A stretch of 64,000 bases of DNA from Doryteuthis pealeii. Taxonomy: Eukaryota; Mollusca; Cephalopoda; Myopsida; Loliginidae. The notes under the pieces were generated by a model. It searched no databases and was not told where the DNA came from. It saw nothing but the letters and a program-made list of their open reading frames with translations. The stretch's first letter is position 1. Each line of letters starts with the position of its first letter. Both the position numbers and the translations under genes were made by a program. The stretch lies in contig CM042145.1 of the NCBI GenBank assembly GCA_023376005.1, forward strand, positions 97,870,234 through 97,934,233, in the 5' to 3' direction. Below, in pieces: positions 11,546-22,140 of this stretch.

Positions 11546-11855
11546 ATATATATATGTGTAATGTATATATATTTCTCACATTCAAGCCTGACCATATATG
11601 TAATATGTGCGTCAGGGCTTGCTTGTCGCGAGCTGGTCTCGTGAGTCATATGCGGTCCCATGGTAAAAGATGACCACGTGAAAAACATGTGCGTGTACGA
11701 GTGAAAGCCGGGGGGGGGGGTCTCACGAGTCTTTTATGCGACAGGTCTTGTAAAAGCAAAACTGGACTTCTGAGTAACTTGTGTGCTCACAATCGAACTT
11801 TGTAAACATTGCCTTCATCTGTGAAGAAGTGGCAATCACCATACACACACACAAA

Positions 11856-11856
<1 letters not shown>

Positions 11857-11918
<62 letters not shown>
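11857..11918. repeat. (AT)n(GT)n microsatellite
   Basis: Simple TA run followed by GT. Confidence 0.93.
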
Positions 11919-11922
<4 letters not shown>

Positions 11923-12664
11923 AAATGGATATATTAGTTCAGTGCATTTCTTTGTCTTCTCAGTCTTATTTTTACTAATTTGAAGACCTGACACCCAATA
12001 TTATTGGTATGATTTTTCTATCTCACAGATTATTGTTTTTTTTCAAATTCCCCCTTCCGCGTGAGATAAATACGCGCACGCGTACACTCGCAATTCTAAC
12101 AAATTCTATGGTTTGCGCGTGTTGGTTTGGTTGGGACGTTGTGTTACATAATCATAGATACCTAATGATTATGACAATAGTGTAGAAATCATATTAGTGC
12201 AGTTGATGGCCTTAAGAGAGTGACAGCATTTGACCTCACTCTGACCTTGCATTCTGGCGATGATCGTGAGAATCGGAAGCCGATAGAAGGCCCTTCCGGT
12301 TTAAGGTATAAGCAACTCAGTTAGTTAGAGTTAGAAGTTAGAAGCCAAGCTAGCAAGATGTGAGTCTCACTGCGTGATTGTCTGGTCTGGGGTTCTACGA
12401 ATAAAGTAACATCATCGTAAATCGAAGTCTTGTGGTTATTACTAAAAGCTAACAATGGCACAAGGCTTCTGATAAGGAGTGATCCCCAACAGAGACCAGA
12501 CCCGGAATCCCCATACAAGAAAGACCAGACCATTAGAAGATATACCAGGCCAGAGAATAGACGACAGAGTAAGACGTAAGAAAGTATATAACATATAGAT
12601 ATTTGGTACTGTCAAAGAAAAGGCACTATGCAACAGCTGCAGTTTTTAAGGTGGCAAAGAAATG

Positions 12665-12670
<6 letters not shown>

Positions 12671-12713
<43 letters not shown>
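12671..12713. repeat. (TA)n microsatellite
   Basis: About 42 bp of TA. Confidence 0.95.
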
Positions 12714-12716
<3 letters not shown>

Positions 12717-12868
12717 CTAGAAGTATCCTTTTTTTCTTTTATTTATTTATGATACTCAGTATACGTAAAATATATATACACAAATCTTTATATGTAGGTT
12801 TAAGTTCTTTATTTTGGTTGAACCCAATCAAAGAAACTTGATATGATCAACACACATACACACATATA

Positions 12869-13119
<251 letters not shown>

Positions 13120-13173
<54 letters not shown>
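13120..13173. repeat. (TA)n microsatellite
   Basis: About 54 bp of TA. Confidence 0.95.
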
Positions 13174-13176
<3 letters not shown>

Positions 13177-13344
13177 TGGGGCGGCTCATAAGTTTGTGTC
13201 TTTAGGCCAATTAATCCGTAATTGATGCAGGAAATATTTTTTAAAAATGTAATTCATCCAGGAAACAAATTTAAAATGAGCGTAGAATGCGACCGTCCGA
13301 CGCCTGAGGCTGCACAGTAAATGATCTGTGGCCTTTTATATCCC

Positions 13345-13345
<1 letters not shown>

Positions 13346-13376
<31 letters not shown>

Positions 13377-13377
13377 T
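13346..13377. repeat. (GATA)n
   Basis: Eight tetranucleotide units. Confidence 0.95.
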
Positions 13378-13389
13378 GAACAGAATGAG

Positions 13390-13620
13390 GTTGATAGTTG
13401 GTTGCTTTGTTGGATGGATTTTACTGTATGTCAACCCTTAGGTTATTTTAATCCGAAGACGTTTTGTTTTATTCATTTTTCAAATTCATTTTTAAACACA
13501 TTTTTTAAAACTAATTTTTATTTTTTATCTTTTTAACCCATTGATAGGACATTGGTCTTTTATACCATACAATATAGTCGATAGATAAAAAGATAGATCG
13601 ATAGATATAAACAAATAAGA
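13390..13620 (-). mobile_element. SINE-A, truncated
   Basis: Contains 'gtatgtcaaccctta', 'ccgaagacgttttgttttattcatt' in pieces and 'taacccattgatagga', then breaks off into TAGA-rich sequence. Confidence 0.65.
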
Positions 13621-13624
13621 AAGA

Positions 13625-13990
13625 TAGATGGGCTAATTGGTTGGTTAGTTAGTTACGTTATGTCAACCCTTGTTGGGTTATTTTATGCCGAAGACATTTT
13701 GTTTTATTCATTCTTGTTGAGTATTCAATTCTTTTAAACTCATTTTTAAAACTCATTATTTATCTATTCAATCCATAAATGGGGCCTTAACCAGTACTAC
13801 CAATCCGAAATCAGAGTTGACCTGGAAGTAATGGCACTGGAGATGTACTCCACACTCCCAGAGCTTCAGAATTGGAGCCTTGGTACTAGATACAGTTTAC
13901 TGTTAGACCCAGGACTCTAAAACCTTTAGACAGTACTTATAGGACTCATACAGTTTAATATCATATCCAAGACTCTAAAACCTTCAGACA
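13625..13990 (-). mobile_element. SINE-A, near full length
   Basis: Runs from 'ggttggttagttagtt' through 'tatgtcaacccttgttggg', 'atgccgaagac' and 'ccataaatggggcc' to 'cagagcttcagaattgg'. The segment 'aggactctaaaacctt-agacag' then occurs twice (about 13912 and 13970). Confidence 0.7.
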
Positions 13991-14089
13991 GCACGAAAAA
14001 ATGAATATATGTTCAATATAATGTTATTTGTCTGAATTTTTTAGGTGAAGCTTGATGAGTATTATTTTGATTTTTCAGACTGTTGTCCT

Positions 14090-14155
14090 CATCTTTATTG
14101 TGGTTTGTAAAAACACAATGTTTCAGTCGTTGTATTCCCCGACCTCCTTCAGGTA
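14090..14155 (-). ncRNA. Decayed hammerhead, family I
   Basis: On the minus strand CTGAAGG (A9 replaced by G) precedes a stem II of GTCG paired with CGAC, then GAA and ACAUUGU, again a 2-bp stem III. The flank 'acaataaagatgagga' identifies it as family I. The core substitution should reduce or abolish cleavage. Confidence 0.5.
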
Positions 14156-14509
14156 TTTCCTGTCTATCCGGGAGATCATTTTTGAATAGTTTGAATGTTG
14201 ATAAAAAAAGGAGTCAAAGAAAATTCGAAGATCTCATTAAATAATGACGTCACTGTTTTTTCACGCCTATCAATCCGATAAGCGCCACGAGATGCATAAT
14301 CATCATTAAAACAATATTTTTTAATGATCGTGAGACTTCTCATGATGCATTTCGGATTGATCGGATAGGTACCAGGTATTATATCAATTTTTTTCAGGAC
14401 TCCCACACGCACACACACTTTACGACATACATGTCCAGGACCTAAACTCTGACCCTCCTACCGTGAACGATATTATACCTCCGAAAAAAAACTACCTCTT
14501 ACTTTCATT

Positions 14510-14740
14510 TTATTTTACGGCACAGCAATGGCGTATCAAACTTCATGGGTTATTTAATGCCAAAGATATCAGTATAGAAGAGTAGTGGTACTATTTAACC
14601 CATAATTTGGGGACGAGGAATTTCATACCTTACACAGGGGCATTAATCCGAAAGTGAACGTAATAGTACGACTTGAGTTTGAACCTTGCTTACTATAATA
14701 TCGCAGATCAGCACATTAGCTACTACACCACGTGGACTCC
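14510..14740 (-). mobile_element. SINE-A/SINE-B composite fragment
   Basis: Starts with the SINE-A-like 'ggcacagcaatggcgtatcaa..catgggttatttaatgcc'. It then passes into SINE-B-like sequence with inverse B box 'gagtttgaacc' and inverse A box 'ctactacaccacg'. The family is known from better copies elsewhere in the window. Confidence 0.55.
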
Positions 14741-15278
14741 GCTTCCTTGTTCTTGAGGGTTTTATTTAGACTGTTTCTGTAATCTCAGACAATGGCAGGG
14801 TAATTTTGATAATACACACAGGAAAAGTGAAGAGATAGGTGTTTATTTTTTCTTTCTATGGATCAAACATTTTTAAATTTATACTAAATCATCAAGTCAA
14901 TTTAATTGTAAATATTAATTCCATTAAAGCAAACAGTCAATTTCTACGTATACGTACAGTGTACGTCACAAGCAATAGGGTTTGATGATAATCGTCGATT
15001 GAATGAATGCCTTATGGATTCTGAAAAATAAATTTAGATTTTCTCTTTAAAAATATGATGAATGTATTTGGTTACATGAAAAACCATCTTCAAAACATTG
15101 TCCTGGAAAAGGGAACCCCCAGAAATACGAATGCGCAAAACTATTGGAGAACGTTAGTTATGAGTTCGTCCTTACATCCCAAAAAGTACCCAGTGCAGCT
15201 TGCTCGTCTTACATGGTCGGTTTCTAAGATGGCGGAATACAGAGTGAAAATGAAAAAAGAAAGCAAAACACTTGGACA

Positions 15279-15321
15279 TTGCCAGAGAACGTACACAATA
15301 GCCTGCACAGATTTATGCATA

Positions 15322-15379
<58 letters not shown>

Positions 15380-15461
15380 GAGAGAGAGAGAGAGGAGGAA
15401 AGAGAGAGAGAGAAATACTAGCATACATCTGTGCAGGCTATTGTTTACGTTCTCTGGCAAG
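15279..15461. repeat. Inverted repeat enclosing (TA)n(GA)n
   Basis: A 45-bp arm (15279-15323, 'gccagagaacgtacacaat' onward) recurs inverted at 15414-15461, and the space between is TA plus GA microsatellite. The same fold-back/microsatellite arrangement is seen for the ribozyme elements, but no hammerhead core is present here. The 169-residue frame starting at 15055 runs into the microsatellite and is not convincing as a gene. Confidence 0.75.
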
Positions 15462-15542
<81 letters not shown>

Positions 15543-15575
15543 GGGCAGACAGATAGACAGATAGACAGACAGACA
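15462..15575. repeat. (TA)n(GA)n and (GACA)n
   Basis: TA, then GA, then GACAGATA-type tetranucleotides. Confidence 0.92.
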
Positions 15576-15836
15576 CGTTTAGTGCAACAGTTATAGTATA
15601 GGAAATGGAAATCCTGGATGAAGCTTTTTTCGTTTCAATTCGCGCTAATGCCTTTGAGAAAACCATCAATCCGTCTGCTCTCCCCCAGGTTAATAGATTG
15701 AAATTCTCTTTTACTTTGGTCAAGCCACCAGTCTAAGAGAAGGAAGACAATCAATTCAAAACAGCAGTACTCCACTTAAAATTGCATTACGTCACATCCT
15801 GCTCGTGAAGGAAGGCTTGGATAAATGTACAAAATG

Positions 15837-15839
<3 letters not shown>

Positions 15840-15866
<27 letters not shown>
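15840..15866. repeat. (AT)n microsatellite
   Basis: About 27 bp of AT. Confidence 0.9.
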
Positions 15867-15867
<1 letters not shown>

Positions 15868-16176
15868 TGATATAATATACTAATCCTATTAGTAAATCCT
15901 TGCGGTAAGTAAAACAAAAACCCGGCAAATAATTTGTTAGTAAAAATATACAACCAAACTTCACCTGGGGAAAAAAGGAAAAAAAAGAAAATACCAAGAG
16001 GGTCTCACCAACCAAAAATAATGGATTAACACTATAACACTTGGCCAAAAGAAAAAATAATATATAAAAATATATATATATAAAAACCGCTAGGATTGTC
16101 TAAAGCTAAAATGTAAAAAGTGGATGATACCTAAATAGAGCAAATAATAAAGTTAATTCTAATGAGTCAATATACA

Positions 16177-16206
16177 TACTAATAGTTTCGCTTAGAAGTT
16201 CATCAG
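16177..16206 (-). ncRNA. Hammerhead-like motif, family N
   Basis: On the minus strand CUGAUGA, a very short stem II (CUU/AAG), GAA and a 9-nt stem III ACUAUUAGU are in the right order and followed by A. No stem I pairing is visible and the A-C closing positions of stem II do not pair. It lies next to (TA)n at 16222-16271, as the others do. Confidence 0.4.
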
Positions 16207-16221
16207 GGCAAGAATCTGACA

Positions 16222-16232
16222 TATATATATAT

Positions 16233-16271
<39 letters not shown>
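16222..16271. repeat. (TA)n microsatellite
   Basis: Two TA runs separated by one AA step. Confidence 0.93.
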
Positions 16272-16274
<3 letters not shown>

Positions 16275-16299
16275 TGTTTATTTAGAAGCATAATATATA

Positions 16300-16680
16300 T
16301 AATATTTATATTTTTGCTTTAAGGCAATTACAATGCGCATATCGCATAAATTCGATAATTATAGAAGATAAATAACATTGACAAGTGAATCTCGCAAAGA
16401 ATTACTCGGCGTGTAGAACATCGTACAGCAGCTGTTTCGACTTTATTAAGTCTCATCAGCGATCTATACTAACGATCTCCCTCCGACAGAAATCGAAACC
16501 GGGACTTCAGCAGGATAGTCAGAAACTATACTGCCTCGGCCACCGATACAGCACCGAGAAATTTCTGCGCATTGTAATTGCCTTCAAGCAAATATTAATA
16601 TATACTTATCTTCTATAATTATCGAATTTTATGCGATATACGCATTGAAATTGCCTTCAAGCAAAAATATAAATATTAAT
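16300..16680 (-). mobile_element. tRNA-like plus hammerhead fold-back element, family C
   Basis: The outer arms 16303-16371 and 16561-16678 are inverted copies ('gccttcaagcaaa', 'ttatagaagataa'). Inside, on the minus strand, lie an A box (16531-16542, TGGCCGAGGCAG), a B box (16489-16500, GGTTTCGATTTC) about 42 nt further on, and then a complete hammerhead 29 nt after the B box. Boxes and ribozyme on the same strand suggest an RNA polymerase III transcript that ends in, or is processed by, the ribozyme. No protein is encoded. Confidence 0.7.
16420..16463 (-). ncRNA. Hammerhead ribozyme, type I, family C (complete)
   Basis: Every canonical element can be read on the minus strand: stem I AUCG paired with CGAU (4 bp), CUGAUGA, stem II GACUU/AAGUC with loop AAUA, GAA, stem III ACAG/CUGU with loop CUG, and UA at the cleavage site. 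Total 44 nt, open at stem I, therefore type I. No core position deviates from the consensus, so I expect self-cleavage. Activity itself is inference. Confidence 0.85.
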
Positions 16681-16748
16681 TTATAATATATATATATATA
16701 TATTGAAGTGTGGGTCCACGTATCCTTCTTTTATAGATCGTATGGCGT

Positions 16749-17052
16749 ATAAATTTTAAAAAATGAAAGAAAGAAGGGAAGAATGAATGAAAAAAGAAAG
16801 AATGAAAGAAAGAAAGAAAGAAGGAAGGAAAGAAAAAATGAAAGAATGAATGAAGGAAAGAATGAATGAAAGAATGAATGAAAAAATATTTAAAAAAAGA
16901 ATGGAATAAATAAAGGAAGAAAGAAAGAAAGAAATAGAGAAAAAATGAAAAAAATGAAATAATGAAATAAACAAACAAACAAACAATTAAAGAAAGAAAG
17001 AAAGAAGAAAGAAAGAATGAAATAAAGAAAGAAAGAAAGAAAGAAAGAAATT
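16749..17052 (+). repeat. (GAAA/GAAT)n purine tract
   Basis: Tetranucleotide-type purine repeat with (AAAC)n near 16970-16985. Minus-strand Phe/Ser frames are artefacts. Confidence 0.9.
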
Positions 17053-17284
17053 AAATTCTGAAAAAAGACTTAATTGTGTTTATCATTGAAGGTCGTAGAG
17101 GATAAAGCATGATAAAAAAAATGAATGTTGATATTTGCGATAATTCGGGTCATCCTGATTCTTTCTTCTAGAGAATAAAATCAAATCCAAATGAAATGGT
17201 CGCTAAATAGGAAATAAATCTCTTCTGAGTTTTTGTCTTATTTACTGATTGGGATTTGGAGAGACTAGATGGATCCATGTCTGT

Positions 17285-17610
17285 GCCAAAGGGCATTAGC
17301 ACGAAGTGAGACCCAAACAGCTTCGTCCAGGATTTGAAATCGGATCTTCTATTCCATCCGATATGACAACGTTTATTCTATGCTTGAAGTTTTCATGAAT
17401 TATACGTGTTATTTATGCCACACCAACCCTTTTGAGGTTAAAAATCTCAGCCTGCCCTACTATTTACTCAAAGCTGGAGGGAGAGTAGTTGGATGCACAC
17501 CTTTCCTAAGGACAATAAAGATCTGTGAAATGCAAAAAGCCTCGTCAAGGATTTAAACTCGGGTTGATGATTCCATTTCCCACGACTCTAACCAGTAGAC
17601 CACGCGCCTC
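17285..17610 (-). mobile_element. SINE-B, two partial copies
   Basis: 17285-17360 carries 'aagggcattagcacgaagtgaga' in pieces and the inverse B box 'gatttgaaatcgg'. 17430-17608 repeats the SINE-B body ('aaagctggagggagagtag', 'gatttaaactcggg', 'ccagtagaccacgcg'). Confidence 0.65.
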
Positions 17611-17617
17611 AATACAA

Positions 17618-17618
17618 T

Positions 17619-17671
<53 letters not shown>
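17618..17671. repeat. (TA)n microsatellite
   Basis: TA run at the junction between a SINE-B head and the family B fold-back. Confidence 0.93.
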
Positions 17672-17673
<2 letters not shown>

Positions 17674-17984
17674 AAAAATTTAAACAAGTGTTCCGAAAAT
17701 AGGATGAATTTAATTATCGATGTTTAAACATGACATCTTCGCGAGCGTGGATCGCGACTTGCCTTTCAAAAATATAACGCTGATCAAATACAGTTACATA
17801 ACTAAAAAGATTTTCATCTCCTGTCACATATAAAAACATCCATCATTTTCTTCACCCCAAGATACATCCTGATGAAGGTTTAATGAAACCGAAATGTTTA
17901 AACATCGATGATTAAAATTCATCCTATTTTCAGAACACTTGTTTTTCAAATTTTCTACATATTGTCGGATTCATTTTCATATTA

Positions 17985-17986
<2 letters not shown>
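17672..17986 (+). mobile_element. Fold-back element with hammerhead, family B
   Basis: The left arm (17675-17730) is the inverse of the right arm (17894-17953): both contain 'atgtttaaacat' and 'tcatcctattttc' or their complements. The left arm lacks stem II and CUGAUGA, so only the right arm carries a full ribozyme. (TA)n lies outside both arms. The end 'attgtcggattcattttc' before the right (TA)n is also found at 28.1 kb. Confidence 0.65.
17865..17910 (+). ncRNA. Hammerhead ribozyme, type I, family B (complete)
   Basis: Stem I CAUC/GAUG (4 bp), CUGAUGA, stem II GGUUU/AAACC with loop AAUG plus an unpaired A, GAA, stem III formed by the palindrome AUGUUUAAACAU, and UC as cleavage site. 46 nt. 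All core nucleotides match. The arms are unrelated in sequence to families A and C, so this is shared architecture and not simple copying. Confidence 0.85.

Positions 17987-18041
<55 letters not shown>
17987..18041. repeat. (TA)n microsatellite
   Basis: About 54 bp of TA. Confidence 0.95.
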
Positions 18042-18043
<2 letters not shown>

Positions 18044-18604
18044 GCGTGTGAGGTGTTTATCAAAAGCAAACAAATTAGGAAAATTATGGATAATAATAGG
18101 ATGGGTTGGGTAAATTCATAAACATATGGCAGGTGGATGAATGGCCCTTTCCAAGGTTGACAATGAATGTAACAGCTGCTTCTTTTTTTTTTTTTTTTTG
18201 CTTGGAGAAACGTTACGGGGAGTAGTTTTCCCAAGTGATGTTTCCTTTCTTATTAGAGCGCGTCATTGCCGAGAATCTATTTCTGATAATGTAACTTTTG
18301 GTTTCTTAAGTTTCTGCAAAGTGACCGAAAACTGCCTCGGCTTTTTGTATTTCATGATCTAATGACAATGGTTCATACACTGACTTGAAATATAACTTAA
18401 ATAGAAGTGCATCAACACGGTTTAAACATAGTAATCAAAACAACAAAAATGAGGATATTCGTCTAAAAATATGTTATAATGATTTGATATGTCTTTGTAA
18501 GTCAGTTTGTTAGTGTAACAGGGACAATGTGTGGCTTTTGGTAGAGATGTTGAACCGATGGGCACTGTTTGAAATTACATCATAGAGGTACTCCCATAGA
18601 AGTT

Positions 18605-18614
18605 TAAAACACAC

Positions 18615-18694
<80 letters not shown>
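18605..18694. repeat. (CA)n(TA)n microsatellite
   Basis: CA run, short ACACAT break, then TA. Confidence 0.94.
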
Positions 18695-18697
<3 letters not shown>

Positions 18698-18705
18698 AAA
18701 GTCCG

Positions 18706-18755
18706 TTTTACCAATGGTTTCGGAGCATCACTTTTAGGTGATTAGTCGTCAGAAA
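18706..18755 (-). ncRNA. Hammerhead ribozyme candidate, family H, left arm
   Basis: Minus strand. CUGACGA fits CUGANGA. The distal stem II is AUCAC paired with GUGAU, but the segment near the core is unpaired. GAA is followed by a perfect stem III ACC/GGU and UA. Stem I is three A-U pairs, which would extend to 5 bp if the two arms recombined. Confidence 0.6.
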
Positions 18756-18760
18756 GTGAA

Positions 18761-18817
18761 CGTTTCTGATGACGACTAATCACCTAAAGGTGATGCTCTG
18801 AAAACCATTGTAAACGG
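18761..18817 (+). ncRNA. Hammerhead ribozyme candidate, family H, right arm
   Basis: Plus strand. CUGAUGA (18766-18772), distal stem II AUCACC/GGUGAU and GAA (18800-18802). Stem III has a mismatch compared with the left arm. Probably weaker than the left copy. Confidence 0.55.
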
Positions 18818-18911
18818 ACTTTTAAATGTATTGTAGATACTAAATAAATAAACACAGCTCTACAGAAGTAATTGAGCACTTTATTATCATTTCTCCAATA
18901 CTCATAAGAAT

Positions 18912-18916
<5 letters not shown>

Positions 18917-18972
<56 letters not shown>
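18917..18972. repeat. (TA)n microsatellite
   Basis: About 55 bp of TA. Confidence 0.95.
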
Positions 18973-18977
<5 letters not shown>

Positions 18978-19029
18978 TATTCAAGAAAAATGAAAAACAC
19001 AGTTTAAATGGTTAATGGTGAGTTTATTG

Positions 19030-19076
19030 GCCGACGCTGCAGTGTTTCGATCTATTAAATAGATCATCTTCAGGGC
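19030..19076 (-). ncRNA. Hammerhead ribozyme, type I, family D (complete)
   Basis: Minus strand: stem I GCC/GGC (3 bp, all G-C), CUGAAGA, one unpaired U, an 8-bp stem II (GAUCUAUU/AAUAGAUC), GAA, stem III ACACU/AGCGU with one A-C mismatch and loop GC, and UC at the cleavage site. 47 nt. It lies about 57 bp from the (TA)n at 18917-18972. I see no tRNA-like boxes nearby. Confidence 0.78.
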
Positions 19077-19263
19077 ATAAGATAAGAAATTATATATCAC
19101 AGAATGATGAGAAAAAGTGAGTGGTAATCCTTCTTATTCAGTCTGTTTAAAAAATTTTTCTGAAGTTTGAAAAAAGGAGACGTTTTGAAATGACATCAAA
19201 TATTCTATTTTAAGGTGTGAGTATGTAGCGCTGTTAGTGTGTGTATTGAAGGAAACATTGTGC

Positions 19264-19270
<7 letters not shown>

Positions 19271-19294
<24 letters not shown>
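19271..19294. repeat. (TA)n microsatellite
   Basis: Short TA run. Confidence 0.9.
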
Positions 19295-19295
<1 letters not shown>

Positions 19296-19429
19296 GACTC
19301 TCTCGTCGATTTTCGACGTATGAGGGTTCACACACACAATGAACACCCACACAGTTATTTGTTTATAGTGGTGAAGGCTTGTGTTGAACCATCCACACTT
19401 TTTGGTACAGTCGATAGGAAAGAATTTGT

Positions 19430-19672
19430 GTATCAAGGGTTGCCACGAACCCAATCAACGACTGACCTCAGGAATTTTGAATTCAGAGTCATCCCTCTCC
19501 AAGACTGGTTACCTACCCAAGGCTGAAGGGCCCAGTCTGCCCTACAATTTAACCCATAGCTGGAGGGAGAATATATGGATTCATACCTTTCCCAAGGGTA
19601 TTAGCGCTATGTGAAATGCCAACAGCTTCGTCTAGGAACTGAACTCGAATCGACGAATCCATTTCCCCCGTG
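19430..19672 (-). mobile_element. SINE-B
   Basis: Body blocks 'aattttgaattcagagt', 'tagctggagggaga', 'cctttcccaagggtattag', inverse B box 'ctgaactcgaatcg' and 'gaatccatttccc'. The tRNA-like head is cut off by the following (TA)n at 19677. Confidence 0.72.
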
Positions 19673-19676
19673 ATAT

Positions 19677-19682
19677 ACATAT

Positions 19683-19730
<48 letters not shown>
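19677..19730. repeat. (TA)n microsatellite
   Basis: TA run with one AA interruption. Confidence 0.93.
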
Positions 19731-19734
<4 letters not shown>

Positions 19735-19736
<2 letters not shown>

Positions 19737-19890
19737 AAAGAAAGGAAAAAATTCAACAAACCGTCATTCTGTAATAAATTTATTTCGACCAAAACTTAAA
19801 AGGCCTTTAAATATTTAAAGAAATTTCTAAAACTCCTTAAAAGTTCAGTCTCATCAGACAGAATCACAAATTAAAGTGATTAACCCAAAG
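19735..19890 (-). mobile_element. Small repeat with hammerhead-like relic, family X (copy 2)
   Basis: Related to 5697-5850. Minus-strand CTGATGA followed by a partly paired AACU/AGUU interval and GAA. No acceptable stem III or stem I found. Bounded on the left by (TA)n. Confidence 0.4.
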
Positions 19891-20025
19891 AAAATCTTAC
19901 CAGAAAATTCAAATGTAGGTCAGACAGCAAGTATAAATTTACAATTTTAAGCCAAGAAAGAGATACAAGAGATTATGAAGATTCCAAGTAGAATCATCCC
20001 TTACTACCAGTTTTGGATACCTTAC

Positions 20026-20028
<3 letters not shown>

Positions 20029-20083
<55 letters not shown>
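20029..20083. repeat. (TA)n microsatellite
   Basis: About 54 bp of TA. Confidence 0.95.
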
Positions 20084-20086
<3 letters not shown>

Positions 20087-20144
20087 TGCATTGTTTTGCA
20101 TTCTACTCGTGCAGAGTACTTAGTAAATACATACAATTAAAATA

Positions 20145-20370
20145 CCATACTGCTACCCGAGTTCAAATTATGGACGAGTCTGTTTGCATTTTTACATAGC
20201 GGTAATACCCCTGGGAAAGGTATGTATCCAGCTATTCTCTCTCTAGCTAGTGGTAAATAGTAGGACAGGCTGCACACTTTCACCTCAATATGGCAATCAA
20301 TCTTGGAGAAGGAAATTCAAACCTGTTAAAATCCGCTTTAAAAATTGACCTTTTGACACATCTTACTCGA
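20145..20370 (+). mobile_element. SINE-B, 5'-truncated
   Basis: Plus-oriented: B box 'cgagttcaaatta', 'taatacccctgggaaaggt', 'taaatagtaggacaggct', 'ttgaccttttgacacatctt'. The A-box side is missing. Confidence 0.7.
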
Positions 20371-20379
20371 GTGTACTGG

Positions 20380-20380
<1 letters not shown>

Positions 20381-20431
<51 letters not shown>
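20381..20431. repeat. (TA)n microsatellite
   Basis: About 50 bp of TA. Confidence 0.95.
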
Positions 20432-20436
<5 letters not shown>

Positions 20437-20925
20437 GTGCCAAAAAAATTATCAAGATTTTTTGTATTTTTGACACACCTTGTATTCTGAAAAAATAACG
20501 TTGCATTCCTTGATTATTTTTATAAGTGTGTCAAAAAGGACCAAGTTTAAAGCTGTATTTTCCAAGGGTATTTGCCTGCTCATCCCACTTATGAGGGCTG
20601 GACACAAGGTCTCGTTTTTACGTGGGCACATAAAAATTGCAACGATCTGGGGGGCATGGCCCCCTTGGATTGATGCTATTAATTGTACTTTACCGGTCCA
20701 GAGGCCGAAGCACACTGGACCCCCAGCCGAGGCCGGGTGGATTAGGTAAGGGTCAAAGCATAGAATCTGGAACAGATACTACACTTTAATCCTCCCCCAA
20801 CCAAGGTAAGTATAACCAAGCTGTATTTTCCAAGATAGAAATGAAAAATGAATGGAACGTTATTTTTTCAGAATACAAGGTGAGTGAAAAAGTACAAAAA
20901 GTCTCGATGCTTTTTTGACACACTT

Positions 20926-20931
<6 letters not shown>
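20432..20931. mobile_element. Fold-back DNA transposon remnant, mariner-like ends
   Basis: Left arm 20432-20570 and right arm 20818-20931 are inverted: both carry 'gctgtattttccaag' and 'ttattttttcagaatacaagg' in pieces. The outer ends read AAGGTGTGCCAAAAA and TTTTTTGACACACTTT. Between the arms is unrelated repeat-like sequence. (TA)n lies directly outside both ends, consistent with TA targeting. No transposase remains. Confidence 0.6.

Positions 20932-20965
<34 letters not shown>
20932..20965. repeat. (TA)n microsatellite
   Basis: TA run at the right end of the fold-back. Confidence 0.92.
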
Positions 20966-20967
<2 letters not shown>

Positions 20968-21487
20968 TTTGTATATATACACCTATATGGCAATCTATCA
21001 CAGTCAATTTCTATCGCGCTTTCGGAGACATAATAGCGGTTTCTACTAAAGTGAAGTGTTGATATTCAAGTTCTGAGTGTGTCCAGAATAGAGACACTTT
21101 CTCCAAGGGACTAAAAAATCTTTTTACTACCCTTGATAGCTGTCCCTCCAAAGCAGTCAATCTAGTGATCTATTTATCTATCTGTTGACCTATTTCTGGA
21201 CCCCTGGGGCTCCCATGACAAGTGCTATTAGTTTCTGACGATACAAGTGACTCTCTGAATTTAAACAAAATCAATGACATTCAAATCTGGTAGACTATTC
21301 CTCATTTGGGAAATTCGCAGTATATCGTCTTTCTCTCTTCCTAAACTCGGCACGCCATTGTACTTTAATATATACAATATATCTATTAGTAATTGGAAAT
21401 AGTTTATCTGTCTGTCATACATAGACCCCAAATGGTTGGACATTGAACTATCAATTTGGTTGGTTGGTTGGTTGGTGGGTATTTCAT

Positions 21488-21738
21488 TAGTCTAGCCTAG
21501 TCGGTAAAGCACTTGACTAGGAATCGCAAGGTTCCTGGTTCGATACCGGTCCTCGCCAACTCAGCGTATGAGTAGCACAGGGATCTGTGTGGAAAAGTAA
21601 GGAGCTGGCGGTAGGTGTGGCGCTCCACCTCAGACGCTAAATAATCTCCGTGGTCTAGCGCAAGGAAAAGGGGATAGACTCCCTCGCTGATTGGCTGATA
21701 CCGACTTTAGGCCACCCCGACGATTTTACTTACTTTAC
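21488..21738 (+). mobile_element. SINE-C, tRNA-derived, near complete
   Basis: Head with A-box-like TAGCCTAGTCGGTAAAGC and B box GGTTCGATACC as in a tRNA gene, then a body with 'agtagcacagggatctgtg', 'aggtgtggcgctccacctcag' in pieces, 'gggatagactccctcgctg' and a 3' end 'ccccgacgattttactta'. The two boxes imply RNA polymerase III transcription. Other copies are at 28.2, 29.9, 37.2, 45.2, 52.9 and 59.7 kb. Confidence 0.82.
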
Positions 21739-21739
21739 T

Positions 21740-22140
21740 TACATTAGTCTAGCCTAGTCGGTAGAGCACTTGACTAGGAATTGCAAGGTTCCTGGTTCAA
21801 TACCGATAGTAGTAGTAGAAGTAGTAGTAGAGGAGGAGAGGAGGAGGAGTGAGAGGGGGAATCATTAAAAACGAAATAGGACTTAAAGGAACAGAGATAA
21901 AAAAAAGAATAGAAAAAAGTAGGTAATATATATAGGTTCCTAGTTCAATACCACCCTCGCCAACTCACTGTATGAGTAGCACAGGGATATGTGCGGTAAA
22001 GTAAGGAGCTGATGGTAGGTGTGGCGCTCCACCTCAGACACTAAAAAACAATCTTCTTGGTCTAGCGCAAGTAAAAGGGATAGACTCCCTCGCTGTCTGG
22101 CTGATGCCGACATTAGGCCACCACGACGACTTTACTTTTT
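21740..22140 (+). mobile_element. SINE-C, copy split by simple repeats
   Basis: The tRNA-like head (21745-21808) and the body (21935-22140) are separated by an (AGT)n/(AGG)n block and an A-rich stretch. Either an insertion or a microsatellite expansion inside one SINE-C. Confidence 0.7.

Larger units (their letters stand above)
18695..18830. mobile_element. Palindromic element with two hammerheads, family H
   Basis: Arms of about 60 bp (18695-18755 and 18761-18826) are inverted copies meeting at a short centre. Each arm holds a hammerhead oriented away from the centre. The left arm is preceded by (TA)n. Confidence 0.7.

Noticed and set aside
15055..15564. 169-residue plus-strand frame starting MMNVFGYMKNHL
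   Set aside because: The second half is (TA)n and (GA)n translation, and the first half lies partly in an inverted repeat arm. No domain, splice signal or homologue is apparent.
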